Shown piece by piece: positions 1-11,733 of a stretch of DNA of 64,000 nt. How positions within the stretch are numbered: position 1 is the first letter of the stretch; each line of letters begins with the position of its first letter. This DNA is from Aquila chrysaetos chrysaetos (taxonomy: Eukaryota; Chordata; Aves; Accipitriformes; Accipitridae), in the NCBI RefSeq assembly GCF_900496995.4, contig NW_024470328.1, forward strand, positions 248,001 to 312,000, written 5' to 3'. The notes below the pieces were generated by a model. It saw nothing but the letters and a program-made list of their open reading frames with translations, did not search any database and had not been told where the DNA came from. The translations under genes were made by a program, and so were the position numbers.

Positions 1-184
1 TCCCCGACATTGGATCGGGACAGTCATGGGCATCAGATGTTCGATGGACCTCCCCTTGTCCCCCGCATTGCGTGGCCCACCTTTGCAGGACTTTGTGTTC
101 ATTATGTCTTGGCTGTGGTTTCGTCTCTCCAGGCACACACTGAATTGCCACTGACTTTCACATTAGGAATTTTTCCCTCACCCC

Positions 185-252
185 AGTGCACGTGATGGTC
201 TTAAGGGTCTTTTCCAACCTTAATGATTCCTTGATTCTCTGATTCTATGATT
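185..252 (+). mobile_element. CR1 LINE 3' tail fragment
   Basis: The stretch has the usual CR1 ending: a 'gggtcttttccaacct' segment followed by imperfect ATTC(T/C)ATGA units. Only the extreme 3' end is recognisable. The DNA upstream to position 1 is not identifiable. Confidence 0.7.
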
Positions 253-754
253 TCCTGTCTTCAGCAGGGTCAGCTGCAGCGGAATATTTCTCAGGGGGCT
301 GGGGGTACCTGAGAGTCCCCAGGGCAGCAGAATGGAAGCGGGGCTGACAGGCAACACCATCCTGTGGCTTGTCCCTGGGTTGTGGGGTCGGGGCAGGAGC
401 TGTCAACTGGGAAACCAATAGAAAAAGGGGAAGCCAGGAACCAAAATTTATCAAGACACAGGCCTGGCAGAGCAACCATGGAGACAACGGCAAGAAACAA
501 ACTTCACTGCTCACAGTAGTTGATGGGCCATCGAGAAACCACAGGTACCACTTCCAGGAGGATCAGCCTGGACTCTGCAAGACTGTGAACCAGGGGGACG
601 CTGGACTGGGAGGGATATGGGAATCCATAGAGCTGTGCAAACCCATGCGGGACGTGCAGGGGAAGGTGGAGCAGGGAGGAAAAAAGATGAGGGCTGGCAG
701 AAAAGGATACAAAAGGGTCTAGTCCCATATAAAATAACCACCGATATCAATATG
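253..754. other. Unassigned intergenic DNA
   Basis: The overlapping open frames here are short, lie on both strands and show no recognisable domain. Nothing supports a gene. Confidence 0.5.
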
Positions 755-1475
755 GGTTGGGGGGTGAAGGGATTGAGAGCAGCCATGCAAAGAAAGTCGT
801 GGAGGTACTGGTGGGTGAAAAGCCAGGCATGAGCCAGCAAAGTGCACTCGCAGCCCAGAAAGCCAACCATATTCTTGGCTGCATGAAAAGAAGCGTGACC
901 AGCAGGTCGAGGGAGGTGATTCTGCCTCTCTGCTCTGCTCTCGTGAGACCCCACCTGGAGTACTGTGTCCAGCTCTGGGGTCCTCAGCACAGGAAAGACA
1001 TGGACATGTTGGAGCGGGTCCAGAGGAGGGCCACAAAAATGAGCAGAAACACCTCTCTTATGACGACATGCTGAGAGACTTGGGGTTGTTCAGCCCCCAG
1101 AGAAGAGAAGGCTCCAGGGAAACTTTATTGCTGCCTTTCAGTAATTCAAGGGGGCTTGTAAAAAAGATGGGGACAGACTTTTTAGTAGGGCCTGTTGCGA
1201 TAGGGCAAGGGGTAATGCTTTTAAACTAAAAGAGGGTAGATTCAGACTAGGTATAAGGAAGAGCTTTTTTACGATGAGGGCGGTAAAACACTGGAACAGG
1301 TTGCCCAGAGAGGTGGTAGATGCCCCATCCCTGGAAACCTTCAAGGTCAGGTTGGATGAGGCTCTGAGCAACCTGATGAGGTTGAAGATGTCCCTGCTCA
1401 TGGCAAGGGGTTTGGACTAGATGACCTTTAAAGGACCCTTCCAACACAAACTATTCAAAGAGTCTGGGATTCTAT
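755..1475 (+). mobile_element. CR1 LINE, ORF2 C-terminus plus 3' UTR
   Basis: The first part translates to the characteristic CR1 ORF2 C-terminal region, with motifs such as ALAAQKANHILGC and LVRPHLEYCVQLWGP. The standard CR1 3' region follows ('aggttgcccagagaggtggtaga', 'ctagatgacctttaaaggacccttccaac'), ending in a degraded ATTCTAT tail near 1470. The ORF2 frame breaks around 1050, so this is a 5'-truncated dead copy. Confidence 0.9.
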
Positions 1476-4054
1476 AATTTGATGGTAAAATGGGGCCAGT
1501 CAGTGCGCTTGTCTGGCTGAGCCCTGTGCCTGATCACTGCAGTCTGTCCTGTCTTCTTCTATCTTCGTATTAAATATTTTGTTTAAAATCTCTGAGTATT
1601 CTCACTCTGTCACATGTGTGTGCGTGTGTGATGCAAGGACCAAGCGCCAGATGCCGGTGAGACCCCTGAGTGTGAGAGTGAAAACTGGTGCCAGGTACTG
1701 GGGTCAGACCGGGGCTGTGGGGGCCCCTGCCCTGTGGTGTCAGCTACTGGAGTGAGTGGCATCTCTTCAAGAATGCGAGTGCCCCATATAGCAGAGGGAA
1801 AAGCTGGTACCTCTGCTAGCAGGGACAGACTCATAATGAAGATGGGCATATTTTGGATCAACAGGCTCCGGCACCCCTGTTTTGTTGCCCTGTAGGTGCC
1901 CACAACTATCAGAAGTGACAGATAACAGGACAGGTATTTATTTATTTCTGCATAACGAGAAGACCAGCATTTTTCCTGGTGGTGTGAGCGAGCACTGGGA
2001 GGAGATAGGGCCGGTAAGGTCTCAACCAGGAGACGCAGCACATATTTACTTGTCTCTTTAGGTAGCTGATAGTCAGAAGTAACCACACGTAATGACCAGC
2101 AAACCCACTAGCCACACTGAGCAACGGCAGCATTGAATGCATTGGACTCATTGCCTGTCCTCAGTTCGTGGGACATCAACATTACAATAGCAGATCCATG
2201 AATACTTCGTAAGGCTGTCACGTTCCTCTGTAAACTCATCCTCTGTTTTTTATGTGCCTCAGTAATTCAAACTACCACGCTGTGTTTCCCAATTGCCATT
2301 CACTTCCAAAACCATCCAGCAGTCCACGTCACATGCCTCAAAGTAAAACAGTGCTCTATTTTAGTCCTCTGTCTATGAAGGTGCAAGGAAAATCTGTTTC
2401 TATGAGACGCAAGCTGGGACTCAAAGGCTGGTGGTAAAAATCTGGTTTAGGTTTTGAAGTCAGTGGGAGGTTTGCCTGAGTTTCAGTGAAGCCAAAGTGC
2501 CACGGCCTTTGTTCCCGTGATGATACAGACTCCTGTCACGGCTGCAAAGAAAACCTGTCTGATTTTATCCACAGGAAAAGAGATAAATAAAAATACACTG
2601 ATACGTGGTGCATGAGAACTGTACATGGCTCAGATCCTTCATTGACAATATATGTCACTTTTTAAGGGTGATGGTTATATCTTTACGGGACACTAACTAC
2701 AAATAAGAGATGTGTTGTGGATCAGTTGTGAAAAGATTTAAGGCAACTGCCTTGAATATTTGCTTTGGAAAGTGCCCAAAGAGCAGTCAGTCAGTCACCT
2801 GGAGGATTTTCATTTTGACTGCTTCTGCTTTCTGCATTATTTATTAGATTGCTAAGTTACACAGTGTTGAATTAGAGAGCATATTTAAGTATGCTGTGAC
2901 ATTATTTGTATTCTGAAGTGATTTTGAAAAGAATTGATGAATTGTATGCACTGTCATAATTGAGGGATATTGACTTAGGAGACGTCAAGGCTGCCTTTGA
3001 GCTAAATGCAAAGCAGGTGGATGGCATTTGATCACCACTTAACATGAAAGGTGCTATTTAGGAAGATCCCATCTGCTGGTTTAATGGTCTCTAAAAAGAC
3101 ATGCTCAGGTTGTTGTAACACCAGTGTATTGAAAAAGTAAAATGTCATGAGTTTGCCCGTTTGACAAAGAGATGGACAAGAGACTTTACAAGGTTGGTCT
3201 AAAGTGTAGCTACTCCTACTTGTGCTGTCTCCCTCCACCTTCTCCGAGCAGGGCTGAGAGCACTTCTGGAAGTTTCTCTGTTTTTCTTGCAGTTTCTTCT
3301 TGAGGCAGTGGAATTTTTACTACATTTATTTTCCCAATAAAGTTTTAGCATGGTTGTTCTCCTCAGGGTTTGACGTGCAGTGGGGTATCCCGTTGTTGTA
3401 CAGAGGGAAAGGGGAGAAAAAGAAAAGTGCATGTACTACCTCTTCTTTGGTGGAAACGCTGAGTTTATCTCTGCACTGATGCCATTGCTCTAAGAATCAT
3501 CTCATGGAGACAATTAACAATTACACCATTTTCCTTTTCTCCTCTGAGAGTTTTTGGGTGGAGGAAACACAGAATGGTTCCTTCACCACCTTCTTCTGTG
3601 TGGCAGAAATTTTCTCCCTCCTTACAATAACTCTTCAGTATCGTAAACATCCTTGGGTAACAAAAATACTCGGTTTGTCTCAAGAATTTTTATTCCACTT
3701 TTTCTAGAGTTAACCAACTATTTAGGAATACCACCCAGGGATATGCCCCAAGGCTGTCCCACAATTGTCCCACAATTTCCCATACCACGTACTGGTGGCT
3801 TCACCCCAGGGGAGGGCCTCACCAGGGGCCTAGTCATCTGCCTGCAGTTTTCATACCTGGTGGTCTCGGTGACCTCATGATGCCTGCCTGCCCGCCTGCT
3901 CCTGGCAAATCTCATTGCTGTAATGAGGTGACCTCACAAGACATAGGCCAGCCACATTGGCTTTTCTTACCTCTACCCCCACCCTGAGCTGTCATCTGTG
4001 TCATGATGGGGTTTGTGATATGCTTGATGACATCACAGTATCCGCCTGCCTTCT
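1476..4054. other. Unassigned intergenic DNA, AT-rich in the middle
   Basis: No conserved protein, RNA gene or clear repeat is recognised in about 2.6 kb. A TG-rich microsatellite-like patch lies near 1614-1630. The section 2160-3040 is AT-rich. Open frames here are below about 160 codons, overlap on opposite strands and lack known motifs. Confidence 0.5.
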
Positions 4055-4894
4055 TGTACTGGTTGTGGCTGGGGTACTTTTCTTCATTGTAGCTTGCATG
4101 GTGCTGTGTTTTGGATTTGTGACCAAAACAGTGTTGATAACACCCCCTTGGTTTAGCTGTCGCTGAACAATGCTTGCACAGCAGCAAGGTAATGGCCTCA
4201 AGTTGCAGCAAGGGAGATTTAGGTTGGATATTAGGAAAAAATTATTTACTGAGAGTGTTGTCAGACATTGGAATAGGCTGCCCAGGGAAGTGGTTGAGTC
4301 ACCATCCCTGGAAGTACTCAAAAAGCGCATAGACAAGGTACTCCAGAACATGGTTTAGTGGGCATGGATGATGGTTGGACTCGATGATCTTGAAGGTCTT
4401 TTCCAACCTAAATGATTCTATGATTCTATGATTCTAAGGTCTTCACTCTTTCTCCTTCTGCCCTGCCAGTAAGTAGGCTGGGGGTGGGCAAGAAGTTGGG
4501 AGGGGACACGGCTGCAACATCTGACCCCAGCTGACCAAAAGGATATTCAATACCACATGATGTTGGGCTCAGCAAAAAAAATCTGTGGGGAAGAAGGAGG
4601 AAAGGGGGGACGTCTGGAATATGGCTTCTGACTTCCCAAGCAACTGTTACTCCTGATGAAGCCCTGTTTTCCCGCCAATGGCTAAACACCTGCCTGCTGG
4701 TAGGAAGCAGTGCATGAATTCCTTATTTTGCTTTGCATGAATGCACAGCTTTTACTTTACCTGTTAAACCGCCTTTATCTCAACCCACAAGTTCACTCAC
4801 TTTTACCCTTTGGATTCTCCTTCCCCATCCCACTGGGAGGGAGTCAGCGAGCAGCTGTGGGGGGCTGAGCTGCCTACCGGGTTAAACCACAACA
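4055..4894 (+). mobile_element. ERVL-type solo LTR, interrupted by a CR1
   Basis: The LTR starts at TGTACTGG and runs through the familiar avian ERVL-type LTR text: 'gtgttttggatttgtg', 'gttgataacac', 'aagttgggaggggacac', then 'ctttatctcaaccca' and 'catcccactgggagggag'. It ends at 'aaaccacaaca' (4894). A CR1 at 4191-4435 splits it. Without that insert it is about 590 bp. No matching target duplication is visible outside the LTR. Related LTR pieces lie at 21,480 and 46,728. Confidence 0.8.
4191..4435 (+). mobile_element. CR1 LINE 3' end nested in an LTR
   Basis: A 245-bp CR1 3' end ('ttggaataggctgcccaggg', 'actcgatgatcttgaaggtc') finishes with two or more ATTCTATG units. The host LTR text resumes directly after it. 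The pentamer AAGGT occurs on both sides (4186-4190 and 4436-4440), and the LTR reads through correctly when the insert and one copy are removed. This insertion is therefore younger than the LTR. Confidence 0.9.
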
Positions 4895-6040
4895 CCAGGA
4901 TGTGGTTTTGTGACAACCTTCCCCGACCCATGTGCCAGCTCTTACCCCAAAAGTCACTCCCAGAGAAAGCTCCTCATCTGGGGCTGAGCTAGACGGCTGG
5001 GCTCCAGCTGTGACCACAGGGAGGACAAGGCCTCTCCTTGGTCCTCTGCAGGATCCCCACAGAGAATGGCAGCATGCAGAGGAGAACCTGGGAAAATGTA
5101 GACCATCCCCATGCCCATGAGGGCCCTCAAGAAGAGTCCCTCTGTCTAAGTATCCCAGCTGGCTTGTTTTTGCATGGACAGACAGGAGCAACTGGCCCAG
5201 GAGCCTCACTCCAGACCCATCTCCTCATCCCGCATTTCCAGCCCTGGCCATTCACCACGGTCCTTGGGAGGGCTGATCTTTGAACTGTCCTGCTGGGCTC
5301 AGTGCCTGTGTTGGTAGGAGAGGCAGTCCTGCCCAGCCTCTGTCCTCGCCCAGACCCCTGCAAACCGCAGAGCAGGGCTGACTGGAAACCAACACCTGGG
5401 ACACAGCTCAGACTGGGCAGGGGCACGGTGCTGGGGGAGGCTGCCAAAGCAGGAGGGCCACTGGGGGATGGGGCACTGAGGGCTCTTGTGGGGGATGATG
5501 CCAAGGGAGATTTTTGTCCACCACTGAACACACCCTGCCCCGTGTGATAGGCACAGCAGGGCCATGGGACCATGTGTGGAGCTGTATCCGTACAGGGGAG
5601 GGAATGCACACAGGAGACACAATGCTCCAGGACGGTCCCACACTGCTGGGACCTCAGAATTACCCCCAGCCAGGCAGGTTTACATCACCCTTGTTACTGC
5701 GATCATTCCAGTGGATATGTGCTGGGTCAGGAGAAAGCACTGACCAATCCGATCTAACTCCAAAGTTCTCCCTGCTCAGAGCAGACCATGGTGCTAGACA
5801 CCTCCGTTGGTCCCTTCCGAGCCAAACCTCTGTAGGGGGAAGGGCTAAACAATGGAGGTGAGGGTAGTGTGTTGTGACATCGCTGGCATTTTTAATCCCC
5901 GGTCAACCCTGTCCTCAGGATTACACAGTGAATAGTTCATCCTCAAAAGGAGGCTCTGCTCCATGGGTACCAGGAGTCAAACCAGCACAGGGATACACTA
6001 AAAATTTCTCAGAAGCACTGCTGAGCCTTCCAGAATTAAA
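4895..6040. other. Unassigned intergenic DNA, GC-rich
   Basis: This is a GC-rich stretch with many overlapping open frames in both directions (up to 160 codons), none with a known domain. The mutual overlap and repetitive composition indicate chance frames. Confidence 0.45.
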
Positions 6041-6545
6041 CTAAACAGGGTTGGAAGAGGTCTCTGGAGGCTGCTTAGTCCAACCCCTTCCCTCTCAAGC
6101 GTGGTCAGCTGGAGCAGGTTGTCCAGGACCATGTGCAGACAGTGTTTGTGTATCTCCATGGATGGAGACTCCACAATCTCTCTGGGCAACCAGTTGCAGT
6201 GATCAGTCAAAAAGTGTTTCCTGATATTCAGAGAGCCTCCTGTGTTGCAGTTTGTGCCCATTGCCTCTTGTCCTATTGCTGGGCATCACTGAGAAGAGCT
6301 TGACTCCCTCTCCTTCACATCCTCCAATCAGATACTCATAGACATTGATAAGAACCCCCTTGGAGCCTTCTCTTCTCCAGGCTAAACCGTCCCAGGTCTC
6401 TTGGCCTCTCCTCGTATGAAGGATGCTCCAGTCCATTAATCATCTTTGTGGCCCTTTTTTCTGGACTCACTCCACGAAGCCCATATGCCTCTTGTACTGG
6501 GGAGCCCAGCACTGGACACAGTACTGCAGCAGTGCCAGAGAAGGG
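6041..6545 (-). mobile_element. CR1 LINE 3' region, minus strand
   Basis: Read on the minus strand, this contains the end of CR1 ORF2 and its 3' region. On the plus strand it shows 'caaccagttgcagtgatcag', 'cttctcttctccaggctaaa' and 'cagcactggacacagtactg'. The ATTCTATG tail is missing, so the copy is truncated at both ends. Confidence 0.88.
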
Positions 6546-6559
6546 GAAGAGCATCTTCA

Positions 6560-7545
6560 GTCATAGGCTTGCCAAGCTGTGAAGAGGGCTTTAAACTAAA
6601 GTTGCCAGGGGAGGGGATCCTCGTTCTGTCCCACTCCTACCAGTTTGATGCCAGTGCCAGCAATAGATGCCCAGAGCCTGGAGAGGGATCACGGGTCAGC
6701 AGGAGAGCTCCTGAAGAGCAGCACAAAGGAATTCCAGCCACTCCAGCCAGTAAGTCAGCTTCATCGGGGGCCCAAATTAACGCTTCTATGCAAACGCAGG
6801 TAGCATAGGGAATAAACAAGAGGAGTTAGAGACGTGCGCACGCCTGCAGGGCTATGATCTTCTTGGCATCACGGAGATGTGGTGGGATGGCTCCTATGAC
6901 TGGACTGTTGGAATGGAAGGATACAGGCTCTTTAGGAAGGTCAGGCAGGGGAGACGAGGAGGGCGTGTTGCCCTCTATGTCCCTGACCAGCTGGAGTGCA
7001 TGGAGCTCCGTCTGGGGATGGAGGAGCAGCCAACCAAGAGCCTATGGGTCAGCATTGAAGGAAGGGCGGGGACAGGTGATATTGTAGTGGAATCTGCTAC
7101 AGGCCGCCTGACCAGGAAGACCGAGTGGATGAGGCCCTCTATAGACAGATAGGAGCAGCCACACGTTCACAAGCCCTAGTCCTCATGGGGGACTTCAACC
7201 ACCCCGATATCTGTTGCAGGGACAATACAGTGGGGCATAAGCAGTCCAGGAGGTTCCCGGAATGCATTGATGACCACGAAGTGGAGTTCAAGATCCTTAG
7301 GGCGGTGAGGAGGGCACACAGCAAGCTCGCTACCCTGGACTTCAGGAGAGCAGAGTTTGGCCTCTTCAGGGATCTGCTTGGTAGAGTACCATGGGAGAAA
7401 GCCCTGGAGGGAAGAGGGGACCAAGGAAGCTGGTTAATATTCATGGATCGCCTCCTCCAAGCTCAGCAGCGATGCATCCCGACAAAGAAGAAGTCAGGCA
7501 AAAAACACCACGAGGCCTGCTTGGATGAACTAAGACACTGAGAGA
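6560..7545 (+). mobile_element. CR1 LINE, ORF2 endonuclease fragment
   Basis: The plus strand translates to the CR1 ORF2 endonuclease in pieces. One frame near 6854-7087 carries an ITEMWWDGSYDW-like motif and MEGYRLFRK. The next (7125-7541) carries the catalytic-region motif ALVLMGDFNHPDIC and ends in FGLFRDLLGRVPW and SWLIFMDRLLQAQ. There is a frame change near 7110 and an internal deletion near 7270, where CIDD is joined to EVEFK. Reverse transcriptase is absent. It lies beside an opposite-strand CR1 ending at 6545. Confidence 0.9.
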
Positions 7546-7547
7546 AG

Positions 7548-8520
7548 CCTGAACAAACCACTGAAGAAGTCAATGTCAGAAGCAAGCCCTACAGTTTCAG
7601 GGAGCGTTAATGGGTCCCACTGAGAGCCATTCCTAACAAAGCCACCCTAGGGGCTTGTTAGAGCTGAAAACTAGAGGCAGTGACCACAGGTAGGCAAAGG
7701 CAATGTAAAGGTGGCTCTGAGGCTGAGTAACCCGTGGTACATAACATCGACTATGCTTTGCAGAGGAGCTGCTGTTGCGCAAAGCTGTCTCTCCTCCGTC
7801 CCAGGAGCCTGGCCCAGCTCAGCAGCAGAGGCCCAGCCCAAGGCATTTTAATGACCCCTCTGGGGGGTTTGGTGCCAAGGCCATGATCCTCAGACAATGA
7901 GATGAAGCTGAAGAAACCTCTCAAGATGTCAAAGTCAGATGCAAACTCCAAAGTTTCTTGGAGCATTAATGAGTCCCACTGAAAGACATCACTGACAAAG
8001 CAACCCTGGGCACTGCTTAGTGCAGAAAACTGCTGAGAAAACTTGGATGTGTTACATGAAGCCAAAGGGCCAAGCCCTGTCCCCCAGACCTTGGGAAGGG
8101 AGATCTTGTCCCTCACATGTTGCTCAGGGCTTTTCCTAGGGGCAGCGTGATGTGGGGATGTGTGATGCCAAGTGCAGGACTATGGTACAACACCTCCCAG
8201 GCTCCTGGGTGGGGATGAGGAGGCCATGAGGCTCTTGTGCTCTAAGGATAAGGTGTCTCCTGATGGGTTTCAGCTGCAGAGAGAACAGCCACAGCCCAGG
8301 AGAGAAAGACCTCAGCTATGTTGGGGGCTTTCAGCTTTGCCAGAGCCCTCAGCTGTCTCCACCACAGGAAGTCCTATGGTGTCCCACACCTGGTCAGGTC
8401 CTTGCTGGCCCTGGTGTATGGGCTGATTCTCCCCTCCAATGCAAGACTGGTCAATTCTTTTAAAACTTCAAGAGGATTCTATTGGCTAAATCCCAGAGTT
8501 TCTCAAGGTTCCCCTTGAGC
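7548..8520. repeat. Copy of the receptor-flank unit, with local tandem duplication
   Basis: 7905-8470 resembles 27,830-28,470 in the same orientation and 51,000-51,700 and 62,620-63,400 in inverse orientation. A 140-bp part occurs twice here (7548-7690 and 7905-8040; compare 'aatgggtcccactgagagcc' with 'aatgagtcccactgaaagac'). Between them, 7755-7850 resembles the GC-rich block at 46,450-46,600. No receptor coding sequence accompanies this copy. Confidence 0.6.
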
Positions 8521-8929
8521 GAAGCTCCGTTTTGTCAGCTGTTATGTTTGTGTGCAGATGGAGCACCCTGATGGGGGTGTCTCTCACAAGATAACAGCAT
8601 AAGGACTTGCAGGGCATTACAGACAATTAAAGGAGGTACTAGTTCAATGGAATTTCTAACCCACGTGAGAACTACTGTGACAACCATCTCCGAAACACCG
8701 AAGGGGGACACAAAGCAAGCAAAGCCAGGGCCAGTGGAGAAATGGTAAATGAGAGTTGGGCTGTCTGCATGCCAGGCTGTTAGTGTAAAATGAATACCTT
8801 TATAGACACACAGACAATATGGATCGCTCCAGGACTGGTCTTAGACATGCTGTCTATCCACTTAGACACTTCATCTATCTGTCTTTTACATCCCTGACCA
8901 GTTCTTCCATTTTGAAAATACGAAGTCCC
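8521..8929. other. Unassigned intergenic DNA
   Basis: No gene, RNA or clear repeat is recognised. Confidence 0.45.
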
Positions 8930-9310
8930 GCAGGCCACCTCACCTCATGGCCTCTTCTGTCACCCTAGTCAGGAAGACATCATCAATGAGCTCCAAAAAC
9001 CTCCTGGATGGCTTTCATCTCACTATGTTGCCGCTTCAGCAGAGGCAGTAGGGATAGTACAAGTCCTCCATGAGGACCAGGTCTACAAACATGAGGCTTC
9101 TTCCTGAAGAAGGCCTCATTTAGTTCCTCTTCCTGATCAGGAGGTCTGGAGCAGACATCCACCTGCCACAGCGTTGCCCATGTTGTTCTGCCCTCTCACA
9201 CTGACCCTTCAGCTCTCAGCTGACCCATTGTTTGTCCCCCAGCAGAGCTCCACGCATTGCTGCTGCTTTCTCATGTAAACGGCAACTTTCCCTCCAGGTC
9301 CAGAACTACG
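8930..9310 (-). mobile_element. Degenerate CR1 endonuclease region, minus strand
   Basis: The reverse complement keeps fragments of the CR1 ORF2 endonuclease region. On the plus strand the signature is 'cacagcgttgcccatgttg' and 'cagcagagctccacgcattg'. No open frame remains. The assignment rests on recognisable DNA text. Confidence 0.6.
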
Positions 9311-10865
9311 GCCTTACCAGTACCAGACCCCTAATACCCTACAGTTTTCCCATGGGGTGGTTTGGGCCACCTTCTCCTTCCAGTAGCCAACTTGCCAACC
9401 CTCTGGGTTCTCCAGTGTCCAGTCCAGACTTAGGGTCTCTAAATACTGGGCTCCCAGGCTGCTGCTTCTACTCACTGGATGCTCTGGTTTGATGTTTGCT
9501 AGTGGTTATGCCTACTGACGTACACAGAAACGTTATATGGATGCTCTCCAATCGCTGCAGTTTCTGGGCTCCCGAACAACAGGAGCCTGTATGACTTATG
9601 GTTCCCACTCCAGTGGCTGGCCATCGGACCTCCATCCGTACACAAAACCAGAGGTTCTCCTCACCCCAGAAAGTTGGGGGAAATTGAAGTTTAAAAAGAA
9701 CATGAGACAGACTGGGGTGACCAGTTGCAGGGCATGGCCAGACAAGTTTACTGACTGGCCACCTGTTTACATGTGATCAGCTCCTCTTATCCCCTTTTCT
9801 CTCAATTTTCCCACACTTGTTCCTCCCCAAACCACCATGATCCCTCCCTCTCGCTGCCCTTGATCCTTTCCTACACATTCCATGGGAAGTCTTGCACAAT
9901 CCCCAAATGCTCTTTCTTGCATCCCATCATGAGCCTCAGACACACGGAGGCAGAAACCCCCACCCTCAGTATGGAAAGTTATCCTGGGAGGCTCTCCCAT
10001 TGTCCTACCTGCTGAGTCTCACACCCAAAAATCTTGGACCTGTCTATGACAGAAAGGTTCTCCATTTGGGTTTTAAATTGTTTCTCTGAAAACAGGGTGA
10101 TTCATGTCCTAGAAATGGCAATTCTTTTTGTTGATGGAAGTGTGGGGCATTTGGTCAGATCAAAATGCCTACATGGGCATGTGTGAAACAGAGCAGAGTA
10201 TTTGACCCCCTCACCCAACCATTACCAAGTCCTGATTCCTTGAAGCAGTTACCAGCACTGATCACACACAAAAAGGACCATAACACCCATCTCTCTGGAT
10301 AACTCGGTAAGTCCTCTTCATTCCCATCTGCCTGTGTTTCTGTTTCCTCCCTCCAAGGCTGTCATACACAGCAGCTCCAAGACTTCAAAGGAATTCAAGG
10401 GACACAAATGCAAGCCAGGCCAACAATAGCTCTCTATCAAAGCTTAAAGCACAACAAACAAGCAGCAGTTGATTCAAGACATCTTAAAGTATTTGAGTGT
10501 ACATAACCTGCAGCATGCCTACAGGCTTTTTTGATGCATCCAGTCATTTGGAGGTTGTTTCTGATCCTCTCCAGTGTGCTGCAATTGTGGAAAGTGAAGG
10601 TGCTCCTCCAGAGGGTGGAATTGGTGTCACATCATGCCAGACAAAGAACACCTCAGATCATGGTCTAGGCCCCCTTTGCCACCATCAGAGAGACACAGGG
10701 AGAAGCTGGAAGATGATTCATCTCATTCTAAGGGAAACACTGAAAAGAGCTGAGTGACTTAGTCGTCACCTTGTTTCTCCAAATTGCCAGCAAGTCAGTG
10801 TAGAGCAACACTTGTCCTACATTCAGGAAAGCATTCAGAAAGAAACGGACCTTGGGAGGTGTCCA
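9311..10865. other. Unassigned intergenic DNA
   Basis: Short open frames occur on both strands without recognisable domains. No promoter, RNA gene or duplication partner was found by eye. Confidence 0.45.
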
Positions 10866-11215
10866 GTCAACTCTATATGTACATGAAGAGGGCTTCTGAG
10901 AAAGATGGAGAGAGACTTTTTACCAAGGTCTATAGTGACAGGACAAAGGGCAATGGTTCTAAATGGAAAGAGAGTAGGTTTAGCTCAGACATAGGGAAGA
11001 AATGTTGTACAATGAGATTGGTGAGACACTGGAACAGGTTACCCAGAGAACTTATAGATGCTCCATCCCTGGAAGCGTTGAAAGTCAGGCTGGATGGCAC
11101 ATTGAGCAACCTGACCTAGTGAAAGATGTCCCTGCCTGTGACAGGGGGGTGGACTAGATGACCTTGAAAGGTCCCTTCCAACCCAAACCATTCTGTGATT
11201 CTATGACTCTATGGT
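10866..11215 (+). mobile_element. CR1 LINE 3' end
   Basis: This is a typical CR1 3' terminus ('gagacactggaacaggttac', 'ctagatgaccttgaaaggtc', 'cttccaacccaaaccattct') ending in TGATTCTATGACTCTATGG. It is a 5'-truncated copy without an open frame. Confidence 0.9.
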
Positions 11216-11338
11216 TTGCCGGTGCCTGCAGAGGGCCTTGACTAGTGTATAAAGTAAGCAGCCATGAGCAGGCCAAAGACGACAGTCACTAACCTGAGGT
11301 ATGAGGAGCAAGTAGAAAAGGCTTTGTGTCTGCTCAGA

Positions 11339-11733
11339 TGTAGAGAAATTCCATGCGGGGACGGACGACAGGACACCAATATGATGATCAAAGTCACCAG
11401 TTTATTGAGCATAGCAGATCATTCTTATACAATTCTCTAAGTTCCTTAAAAGCTCTGATTGGTTGCTGCATGCAAGCATATAGTGTCCACGCACATAAAC
11501 ATAAGATATAATTGGTTATATCAACTAAAACATGCGAAACTTGTCTCAGTCTAATTGGTCAAGATAAACTGCCGAATTGAGGTTCTTTGTGCCAAGTTCC
11601 CTTTATCGTGGAATACGCACCTGTGTTCTTCTAATTGGTATCTTTCTTTTTTTGTCTGCTTGTTTATTCTGTTCAAGGCCTTCTAAAGGCCTCTGGAATG
11701 CTCTTGCAACCGTTAGCCAAATATGTTTCCACA
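11339..11733 (-). repeat. ERV-2 3' LTR (395 bp)
   Basis: Read on the minus strand it opens with TGTGGAAACA just after a purine-rich tract and closes with TTCTCTACA, giving the TG...CA ends of an LTR. The AATAAA polyadenylation signal lies in 'gctcaataaactggtgac' (plus-strand 'tttattgagc' near 11,400). Several 'ccaat' or 'attgg' motifs lie in U3. The first 100 bp match the truncated 5' LTR at 14,582-14,682. Confidence 0.9.

Noticed and set aside
511-990. A 159-codon minus-strand frame
   Set aside because: It is mostly antisense to a CR1 ORF2 region and flanking DNA, with no domain.
1614-1640. GT-rich patch as a regulatory repeat
   Set aside because: It is only a short imperfect microsatellite with no context.
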